From Aestuariibacter sp. (GTDB lineage: Bacteria > Pseudomonadota > Gammaproteobacteria > Enterobacterales > Alteromonadaceae), in contig CP051238.1 in the NCBI GenBank assembly GCA_017794925.1, positions 1,793,138 through 1,857,137 on the forward strand: a DNA stretch of 64,000 nucleotides, written 5' to 3'. The position numbers and the translations under genes are program-made. Below are positions 16,751 to 23,270 of the stretch, in pieces; position 1 is the first letter of the stretch, and the number at the start of each line of letters is the position of its first letter. Under the pieces are notes generated by a model. It ran no database searches and was not told the origin of the DNA. It was given only the letters and a program-made list of their open reading frames with translations.

Positions 16751-16835
16751 ATGAAAGCATTTTACTCTTTGTCACAGCCCTTTGGCGCAGAACAACTATG
16801 CCTGCAGGGCTGTTTCGCGATTAAAATGCTTTCAT
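16751..16835. ncRNA. Long nested hairpin in the kinase-phoB intergenic region (candidate structured RNA or inverted repeat)
   Basis: Within the 516-nt gap between the kinase and phoB, the perfect 14-bp arms ATGAAAGCATTTTA (16751-16764) and TAAAATGCTTTCAT (16822-16835) enclose ACAGCCCT/AGGGCTGT (16774-16781 with 16806-16813) and GCAG/CTGC. A separate 8-bp pair, GACTGTTT/AAACAGTC, lies at 16667-16706. It could be a small RNA, a leader of either flanking gene, or a non-autonomous repeat. No coding gene is supported in the gap. Confidence 0.4.
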
Positions 16836-16973
16836 ATAGACCAAAATTCGTACAGCAAAGAACAACGCGCCCTAGTCAAGAATATGTGCAAATTGCTGAA
16901 TTAACAAGTTATACCCGATTGTTTAACGCAAAGATTGAAAGTCTTTGTCGAGACACGCATTATCGGGTGTCAA

Positions 16974-16991
16974 TGTTCATAAACTTGACAT
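16974..16991 (+). promoter_or_regulatory. Candidate Pho box upstream of phoB
   Basis: TGTTCATAAACTTGACAT matches 12 of 18 positions of the consensus CTGTCATAAATCTGTCAT and keeps the 11-bp periodicity. It overlaps a perfect -35 hexamer TTGACA (16985-16990), with AATAAA 17 nt further on. Positive autoregulation of phoB is well known in relatives. Confidence 0.5.
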
Positions 16992-17069
16992 AATAATGTA
17001 ATCGTTTAATAAAATTGTCACACACCCTGATAATAATAGCGGCGTTTTGTTATGAGCTGGAAAAAATCT

Positions 17070-17759
17070 ATGTCAAGAAGAGTCTTGTTAGTGGAAGATG
17101 AAGCGCCGATCCGCGACATGCTGAAGTTTGTGCTGGAGCAGTCAGGATTTGAAACGATTGAGGCGGAAGACTTCGACATTGCGCAACAAAAGCTGGTGGA
17201 ACCGTATCCTGATCTTATCCTGCTTGACTGGATGCTTCCGGGTGGCAGTGGTGTACAGTTGGCCAAAAGCCTGAAGCAGCACGAGTTTACCCGGGATATT
17301 CCGGTAATCATGCTGACTGCCCGGGGTGAAGAAGAAGATAAAATTCGCGGTCTTGATGCCGGTGCTGATGATTACGTCACCAAGCCATTCTCGCCGAAAG
17401 AGCTGATTGCCCGTATTAAAGCGGTAATGCGCCGGGTTACGCCAACGTCAAATGAACAGCCTATTGAGTTTAATGGCTTGAAACTTGAACCCATTTCTCA
17501 TCGCGTTATGGCAAATGATGATGCGCTGGATATGGGCCCAACAGAGTACAAACTGTTGCACTTTTTCATGACTCACCCTGAACGCGTATACAGCCGTGAA
17601 CAGCTGCTGGACAACGTGTGGGGAACTAACGTGTATGTAGAAGATCGCACTGTTGATGTGCATATCCGTCGCTTGCGTAAGGCGATAAGTATTCATGGTC
17701 ATGACGCGATGATTCAAACCGTGCGCGGCGCAGGGTATCGCTTTTCTACTAAACTGTAA
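17070..17759 (+). CDS. phoB: Phosphate regulon response regulator PhoB
   Basis: An OmpR-family regulator that, when phosphorylated under phosphate limitation, activates Pho box promoters. From [11 protein letters not shown] (17070) it has 229 residues, the normal PhoB length. The receiver domain has acidic residues EDE, phospho-acceptor Asp in [10 protein letters not shown] (about residue 53), conserved Thr in MLTARGEE and Lys in [12 protein letters not shown]. The C-terminal winged helix shows [21 protein letters not shown], then [18 protein letters not shown] frame start at 17052 adds six residues and is less likely. phoR follows within 80 nt. Confidence 0.96.
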   Translation: MSRRVLLVEDEAPIRDMLKFVLEQSGFETIEAEDFDIAQQKLVEPYPDLILLDWMLPGGSGVQLAKSLKQHEFTRDIPVIMLTARGEEEDKIRGLDAGADDYVTKPFSPKELIARIKAVMRRVTPTSNEQPIEFNGLKLEPISHRVMANDDALDMGPTEYKLLHFFMTHPERVYSREQLLDNVWGTNVYVEDRTVDVHIRRLRKAISIHGHDAMIQTVRGAGYRFSTKL

Positions 17760-17836
17760 GTCACTAAAGTATTGGGGTATAGTGAATGCCCCATTCAGCT
17801 TAGAATCACGTTCGCACGAGTAAAGGATAAACCGGG

Positions 17837-19150
17837 ATGTACTACCCCTTTTCATGGTTTAAATCGATAGTGCGATTGTGTCTGTTCCTTATTATCTTTG
17901 CCCTCGTTGGCTGGTACCTTGATGACATGTTGCTGGCGGTCGCCTTGGGCGCTACCGGGTTGCTATTGCTCAACTACTGGCACTTGTTCAAGCTGAATCG
18001 CTGGCTGTGGCACAGCCGCAAGATGTCCCCTCCGTCGGTTAACGGGCTATGGGAACACATCTATGAGGGTATCTATTACCTTCAGCGTCGCAACCGTAAT
18101 AAACGCAAAGAACTTGGCGCACTGGTTAAGCGATTCCGCGAAGGGTCTGAAGCGTTACCCGATGCTGCAGTAGTCGTCGATGCCAAAGCCTGTATTATCT
18201 GGTGTAACCGTTTGGCCCGACTGGAATTGGGATTGCGCTGGCCGAGTGACGCTGGTCGCCGATTGGACAACCTGATCCGCCATCCCGAATTTATTCAGTA
18301 CTTTCACGCGGGAAAGTATCATTACCCCATTGAAGTGCCGTCTCCGCTAAATCCGCAAAAGACATTTGAATACCGGATCATGCCTTATGGTGAGGAGCAT
18401 CTCTTACTCATAGCCCGTGATGTTACGCGAGTGTCACAACTCGAAGAAATGCGAAAGGACTTTGTAGCCAATGTGTCCCATGAACTACGCACACCATTAA
18501 CGGTAATAAATGGCTATCTGGAAATTCTTGCCGGCAATGATGACGACTTGGACCCGCTGACTCAAAAGGCCTTTCTTGAAATGAGTTCGCAGACCCAGCG
18601 TATGCAAAGCCTGATTGAGGATTTGCTTGTGTTGTCACGCATCGAGGCGAGTTCCGAGCGGATATATGAAAACACCGTAGATATGGCAGCCATGCTACGT
18701 CAGGTGAAACTGGAAGCCGATGCACTGAATAAAGATAAAGGCCATGCCATTGAGTTCCACCTTGCTGATGGAGTTAAAATATATGGCATTGAAACCGAAT
18801 TGCGCAGTGCGTGTTCCAATTTGATTTTTAACGCCATTAACTACACGCCGCCAGGCGGGCAAATTGATGTCTACTGGACAGTGACGAAAGAAGGCGTGAA
18901 ATTTGCGGTGAGAGACAATGGTGACGGTATTGAACAACGCCATCTGTCTCGCCTTACCGAGCGTTTTTATCGGGTGGATAAAGCGCGTTCCAGAAAGACG
19001 GGCGGTTCCGGTTTAGGACTGTCGATTGTTAAGCATGTGCTCAACCACCACAACTCACAGCTTCAAATAACCAGTCAGGTAGGTGAGGGCAGTGTGTTCT
19101 TCTTTCAATTTGATGCTGAAATGATTGCCAGCCAGGACGCTGCTTTATGA
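17837..19150 (+). CDS. phoR: Phosphate regulon sensor histidine kinase PhoR
   Basis: A 437-residue kinase with two N-terminal membrane helices (about 8-50), a PAS domain (PDAAVVVDAKACIIWCNRLA, about 107-200), HisKA with FVANVSHELRTPLTV, and HATPase with NAINYTPPGG, RDNGDGI and GGSGLGLSIVKHV. This is the PhoR layout; the sensor reports on the Pst transporter's state. The start ATG is preceded by AAAGGATAA. The gene ends in ATGA, overlapping the PstS-like gene by four bases, so phoBR-pstS is one transcript. Confidence 0.96.
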   Translation: MYYPFSWFKSIVRLCLFLIIFALVGWYLDDMLLAVALGATGLLLLNYWHLFKLNRWLWHSRKMSPPSVNGLWEHIYEGIYYLQRRNRNKRKELGALVKRFREGSEALPDAAVVVDAKACIIWCNRLARLELGLRWPSDAGRRLDNLIRHPEFIQYFHAGKYHYPIEVPSPLNPQKTFEYRIMPYGEEHLLLIARDVTRVSQLEEMRKDFVANVSHELRTPLTVINGYLEILAGNDDDLDPLTQKAFLEMSSQTQRMQSLIEDLLVLSRIEASSERIYENTVDMAAMLRQVKLEADALNKDKGHAIEFHLADGVKIYGIETELRSACSNLIFNAINYTPPGGQIDVYWTVTKEGVKFAVRDNGDGIEQRHLSRLTERFYRVDKARSRKTGGSGLGLSIVKHVLNHHNSQLQITSQVGEGSVFFFQFDAEMIASQDAAL

Positions 19151-20097
19151 AACGCCTGTTAACCTTATGCCTGTTGTGTTGCTTACCTGCATTCGTAAAC
19201 GCAGATGCGCCTGACTATGAGCGCAAGCCCGGCGTTGCAGGTAAGATTACCTCGGTAGGTTCAGATACGCTGGCAAACTTAATGACCTTATGGTCGCAGG
19301 AATTTAAGCACTTATACCCGGATGTAAAGTTTCAGATTCAGGCTTCAGGTTCATCAACAGCACCACCGGCGTTGACCGAGGGGACCGCGACCATTGGCCC
19401 AATGAGCCGGGAGTTAAAGCCCAGTGAAATTCAGGCATTTATTCGTGCTCATGGTTACCCGCCAACAGTGATCCAGGTGGCGTTGGATGCCATTGCGATA
19501 TTTGTTGAACGTCGAAATCCCCTTCCGGGCCTGACGTTATCTGAAGTGGACTCTATTTTTTCTGCTACCCGCTTTTGTGGTGGTGAGGAATCGATATCCC
19601 ATTGGTCTCAGTTAGGTGTGGATAATTACGGCCAGGGTGCACCTATCCGGTTGTTTAGCCGTAACTCGGTCTCGGGTACGTACGGTTTGTTCAAAATCAT
19701 GGCACTGTGTGACGGTGATTTTACCAAAACGGTTAACGAACAGCCCGGTTCAGCATCGGTTGTGCTTTCCGTAGCGTCCAGTAAAGGTGGAATGGGCTAC
19801 GCGGCTTACGGACATAAAACAGCCGGGGTACGCGCACTTCCCCTGGGAGAAAGTCCGGATGCGTTTATTCCATTAAATGTAGAAACAGTGAGGGAGCAAC
19901 AGTACCCCTTTACTCGTTTTTTATACCTGGTGGTGAATAAAGCCCCTGACGAACCGTTACCTACTCTGGTTCGCGAATTTCTTACCTTTGTGTTGTCAGA
20001 TACGGGGCAAAAACTGGTAGCCCGTGACGGCTACTTTCCCATCAAAGAAGCGCTATTGTTACGCCAACGCCGCCAATTGCTTGATGTTGCCCGGTAG
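19147..20097 (+). CDS. PstS-family phosphate-binding protein
   Basis: A 316-residue periplasmic binding protein with a cleavable signal (about residues 1-20, AFVNA). The phosphate-binding fold is shown by ITSVGSDTLANLMTLW, QASGSSTAPPALTEG and IGPMSRELKP near the N-terminus and FSRNSVSGTYGLFK in the second lobe. It overlaps phoR by four bases. The pstC, pstA, pstB and phoU genes are not in this window, so it either feeds a transporter encoded elsewhere, acts as a phosphate sensor for PhoR, or supplies the Pho-linked Ton system that follows. The last two are inference. Confidence 0.88.
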   Translation: MKRLLTLCLLCCLPAFVNADAPDYERKPGVAGKITSVGSDTLANLMTLWSQEFKHLYPDVKFQIQASGSSTAPPALTEGTATIGPMSRELKPSEIQAFIRAHGYPPTVIQVALDAIAIFVERRNPLPGLTLSEVDSIFSATRFCGGEESISHWSQLGVDNYGQGAPIRLFSRNSVSGTYGLFKIMALCDGDFTKTVNEQPGSASVVLSVASSKGGMGYAAYGHKTAGVRALPLGESPDAFIPLNVETVREQQYPFTRFLYLVVNKAPDEPLPTLVREFLTFVLSDTGQKLVARDGYFPIKEALLLRQRRQLLDVAR

Positions 20098-20136
20098 CAT
20101 AAACGACAACAGCGGAGATGTTGAAACAATAAGGAG

Positions 20137-20166
20137 CCTGATTTTTCGCTACCCTAATCAGGTTTT
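20137..20166 (+). terminator. Weak hairpin after the phoBR-pstS-like operon
   Basis: CCTGATT (20137-20143) and AATCAGG (20156-20162) can form a 7-bp stem followed by TTTT. It is a modest terminator candidate about 40 nt after the stop. Confidence 0.4.
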
Positions 20167-20289
20167 AGAAAAAATAACATTATGATTTTTAATGGATTTA
20201 TCATCAACTGTTTAATCTTTAGTCTAATTTTCCCGAAAACTCTACTTTTTTGACCAACTTTTTTATTAAAGTTTTGTGACGAACCTGTA

Positions 20290-20323
20290 ATGTAACATTT
20301 CTGTCATTTTGCTTAGGTACTCT
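20290..20323 (+). promoter_or_regulatory. PhoB-dependent promoter of the lipoprotein-receptor pair
   Basis: The Pho box ATGTAACATTTCTGTCAT (20290-20307) agrees with CTGTCATAAATCTGTCAT at about 15 of 18 positions when A/T are treated as equal, and its second half is perfect. Exactly 10 nt later is TACTCT (20318-20323), the normal -10 position for a PhoB-activated promoter. Two further half-sites (TTGTGAC, CTGTAAT) lie 11 bp apart immediately upstream. Confidence 0.8.
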
Positions 20324-20369
20324 TCTCGCGTTTTTAAATATAACTCTATTTCTCACTTTGGAGACACGC

Positions 20370-23153
20370 ATGGAACTTAAGCAGTTATTTCAAGCTTCTG
20401 CCATTGCTGCTGCACTTGCTTTAGCAGGTTGTGGTGGTGACATTAACATCACTGAAGGTAGCATTGACAACAGTTCTACCGTAACTAATAACTACGGTGA
20501 CTCTGGTACTGATGGTGGCACCGATGGTGGTACTGATGGCGGCAGCACTGATACGCTTCCAGGCGAAACTAGCAGCTTCCTGACTTCACAGGTTTCTGCG
20601 GCTCTTGGTCAAACTGTAGAAGTTCGTACACTTTCTGGCACATTGACAGCTGATGACGCAGATGAAAACGGTAACGTTACGCTGACTAACGACACAGTAT
20701 GGGCAATTGAAGGTCCATTGTTCGTAGGTGAAGATAAAGCAAACAGCGTTAACCTCGTTATCGAAGAAGGTACAATTATCTTCGGTCGCAACGGTGGTGA
20801 CTATCTGGTTGTTAGCCGTGACTCTTCAATTGAAGCAGTGGGTACTGCTGACGCGCCAATCATTTTTACTTCTTATCAGGACGTTATCGGTGACGAAGTA
20901 GGTGCAGGTCAATGGGGTGGTATTGTACTTCTGGGTAATGCACCTTCTAATAAATGTCCACAAGACGGCTCTGATTGTGCACTTCAGGTTGAAGGTGTAG
21001 AAGAAGGTGCAGTATTTGGTGGTACTGACGACACAGACAGCTCTGGTACGATTAACTATGTAGTTGTTAAGTATGCTGGTTACGAAATCGCAGTTGATAA
21101 CGAACTGAACGGTGTAACCTTTGGTGGAGTCGGTTCTGGTACTGAAGTTGACTACCTGCAAGTTCACTCAAACGCGGATGACGGCGTTGAGTTCTTCGGT
21201 GGTAGCGTTACTGTTAAACACTTAGTGTTAACGGCTAACCAGGATGACTCAGTTGACTGGGATAACGGTTTCCAAGGTAAATTACAGTACGTTTTCGTAC
21301 AGCACGACACGGCTGACGGCGACGCAAACCGCGGTATCGAAGCGGATAACGACGGTTCTACGCCAGACATCGAGCCACAATCAAACCCAATGATTTCTAA
21401 CCTGACTATCATTGGTAACAACTTCGATGGTGAAGACGATTCAGAAGGTGTTTACCTGCGCGAAGGTACAGGCGCTCAAATCTATAACATGGTGATCACG
21501 GGTCCTTCTGGTATGGGTGAGTGTTTCGAAGTTGAAAACTCAACTGAATCACAAGCAAACCTGGCCGACGGCACCATCACTGTTAAGTCTTCTGTAGTTG
21601 CTTGTGCGAACGGCGAAAACTTCAAGTCCGATACAGCAAATGGCGGTACCGACCTGTCTACCTGGTTCACAGCTGAAACCAGTAACCAGGTTCTGGATGC
21701 CTCTGCAGTATTGTTAAGCTCTACGGGTAAGCCACTGGCTGACAGCCCGCTGTTAGGTGCTGGTGAAGATGCGTCACAAGTAGACGGTTTCTTCGAAGCG
21801 ACTGACTTCATTGGTGCGGTTGGTGAAACTGACTGGCGTCAAGGTTGGGCGTTTGGTTTTGGTGGCGGTACTATCCAGGTTGTTGAATCAACGTCTGGTT
21901 GCCCTGCTGGTACCTCTAATATCGCGTCTGTAGATGGTGTTACAACGACTTGTTCATTAAGCGGTACGCTGACTACTGATGTTAATCTGACTGAAGGTAA
22001 CATCTATGCACTGTCTGGTGCGGTATTTGTTGGCGGCGACAACGAAAACAGCGCTACGCTGTCTATCGATGCTGGTGTAACCATTTATGGCGCATCAGGT
22101 AACGATTACCTGGTAGTAAGCCGTGGTTCTAAGATTGAAGCGGAAGGTACAGCGGCTGACCCAATCGTATTCACTTCTTATGAAGACGTAACCGGTGCAG
22201 CAACCTCTGCGGGTCAGTGGGGTGGTCTGGTGCTGCTGGGTAATGCGCCATCTAACAAGTGTCCGGACGACGGTACTGCTTGTGCCCTTCAGGTTGAAGG
22301 TGTAGAAGAAGGTGCGGTATTTGGTGGAACTGATATCACAGATAACTCAGGTATCCTGCGTTATGTTCGCGTACAGTTTGGTGGTTATGAAATCGCACTG
22401 GACAACGAGCTGAACGGTATCACCTTCGGTGGTGTTGGTTCTGGTACAACCGTTGACCACGTTCAGGTTCACGCGAATGCGGATGATGGTGTTGAGTTCT
22501 TCGGCGGTGCTGTTGACGTTAAATATCTGGTACTGACAGGTATCCAGGATGACAGCATTGACTGGGATAACGGCTTCCAGGGTCGTATGCAGTATGTATT
22601 GGTTCGCCATGCAACTGACGATTCAGACGCAAACCGCGGTATCGAAGCTGACAATGACGGCTCAAACCCTGCGATTGAACCACAATCAAATCCTTCACTG
22701 GCCAACGTAACCATTATTGGTAACAACTTTGACGGTGAAGACGATTCTGAGGGTGTTTACCTGCGTGAAGGTACAGGTGCACAGCTGTATAACTTCATCA
22801 TCACTGGTCCATCAGGCATGGGTGAGTGTTTCGAAGTTGAGGATTCAACTGAATCACAAACTAACCTGGGCGACGGCACTATTATGTTCAGCAACTCAGT
22901 AATCGCATGTGAAAACGGCGAAAACTTCAAGAATGCTGACACAGCGATTGACCTGGAAAACTGGTTCCTGAATACGCAAGCTGATAACGCAGTTGCTGCG
23001 ACTCAGGCAGACGTTGTATCTGGTATCTACAGCACAACTACTGCAACACCATTCGACTTTACTGGCGATAGCTTCTTCGACAACGCTGACTTTGTTGGTG
23101 CAGTTAAAGAGGGCGACGACTGGACTGCTGGCTGGACCATTGGTCTGGAGTAA
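20370..23153 (+). CDS. Large duplicated Asp/Gly-rich surface lipoprotein, probable beta-helix
   Basis: A 927-residue protein with signal peptide and lipobox ALAGC (Cys about residue 19), then a Gly/Thr/Asp linker with DGGTDGG repeats. The rest is two long homologous units (about 88-499 and 529-927) that share runs such as GNAPSNKC, QVEGVEEGAVFGGTD and GNNFDGEDDSEGVYLREGTG, plus conserved Cys. The regular beta-strand/turn pattern suggests a right-handed beta-helix, and the Asp/Asn-rich loops could bind calcium. I do not know a named family. It has a strong Pho box and sits directly before a TonB-dependent receptor, so a substrate-binding partner of that receptor is a reasonable inference. ATG 20370 has GGAG six bases upstream. 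Confidence 0.82.
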   Translation: MELKQLFQASAIAAALALAGCGGDINITEGSIDNSSTVTNNYGDSGTDGGTDGGTDGGSTDTLPGETSSFLTSQVSAALGQTVEVRTLSGTLTADDADENGNVTLTNDTVWAIEGPLFVGEDKANSVNLVIEEGTIIFGRNGGDYLVVSRDSSIEAVGTADAPIIFTSYQDVIGDEVGAGQWGGIVLLGNAPSNKCPQDGSDCALQVEGVEEGAVFGGTDDTDSSGTINYVVVKYAGYEIAVDNELNGVTFGGVGSGTEVDYLQVHSNADDGVEFFGGSVTVKHLVLTANQDDSVDWDNGFQGKLQYVFVQHDTADGDANRGIEADNDGSTPDIEPQSNPMISNLTIIGNNFDGEDDSEGVYLREGTGAQIYNMVITGPSGMGECFEVENSTESQANLADGTITVKSSVVACANGENFKSDTANGGTDLSTWFTAETSNQVLDASAVLLSSTGKPLADSPLLGAGEDASQVDGFFEATDFIGAVGETDWRQGWAFGFGGGTIQVVESTSGCPAGTSNIASVDGVTTTCSLSGTLTTDVNLTEGNIYALSGAVFVGGDNENSATLSIDAGVTIYGASGNDYLVVSRGSKIEAEGTAADPIVFTSYEDVTGAATSAGQWGGLVLLGNAPSNKCPDDGTACALQVEGVEEGAVFGGTDITDNSGILRYVRVQFGGYEIALDNELNGITFGGVGSGTTVDHVQVHANADDGVEFFGGAVDVKYLVLTGIQDDSIDWDNGFQGRMQYVLVRHATDDSDANRGIEADNDGSNPAIEPQSNPSLANVTIIGNNFDGEDDSEGVYLREGTGAQLYNFIITGPSGMGECFEVEDSTESQTNLGDGTIMFSNSVIACENGENFKNADTAIDLENWFLNTQADNAVAATQADVVSGIYSTTTATPFDFTGDSFFDNADFVGAVKEGDDWTAGWTIGLE
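20631..21866 (+). repeat. Unit 1 of the intragenic duplication
   Basis: This stretch is the first copy of a roughly 1.2-kb unit, running from LSGTLTAD to DFIGAVGETDWRQGW. It aligns throughout with 21955-23150. The most similar part encodes GNNFDGEDDSEGVYLREGTG in both, with only synonymous differences over that segment. Confidence 0.85.
21955..23150 (+). repeat. Unit 2 of the intragenic duplication
   Basis: Second copy, running from LSGTLTTD to DFVGAVKEGDDWTAGW. It keeps the same order of motifs and Cys as unit 1. The copies have diverged at many silent sites, so the duplication is not recent. Confidence 0.85.
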
Positions 23154-23175
23154 AACCGGTAGTTAGTTACGACGT

Positions 23176-23210
23176 AAGCCCGTTACAAGCAGTAGCGGGC
23201 TTGCTTGTAA
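23176..23210 (+). promoter_or_regulatory. Two mutually exclusive hairpins between lipoprotein and receptor genes
   Basis: AAGCCCG (23176-23182) pairs with CGGGCTT (23196-23202), while TTACAAGCA (23183-23191), lying in that loop, pairs with TGCTTGTAA (23202-23210). The stems cannot readily coexist. No U-tract follows, so this resembles an attenuator or mRNA-processing switch that sets the receptor/lipoprotein ratio. Confidence 0.45.
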
Positions 23211-23270
23211 GTCTAAGAGAACGTGATGTACTCACATTCTGGTCGAGATTGCTTTCAACGAGGTAGCAAA

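Noticed and set aside
16751..16993. 80-residue open frame upstream of phoB
   Set aside because: Its first 28 codons coincide with the perfect nested hairpin and its end with the Pho box; there is no ribosome-binding site or family resemblance.
20370..23153. Reading the duplicated lipoprotein as an autotransporter or S-layer protein
   Set aside because: It has a lipobox and no C-terminal barrel or sorting domain, so lipid anchoring is the better explanation.
23176..23210. H-type pseudoknot between the lipoprotein and receptor genes
   Set aside because: Both crossing loops would have zero length, which is sterically unlikely; alternative hairpins fit better.
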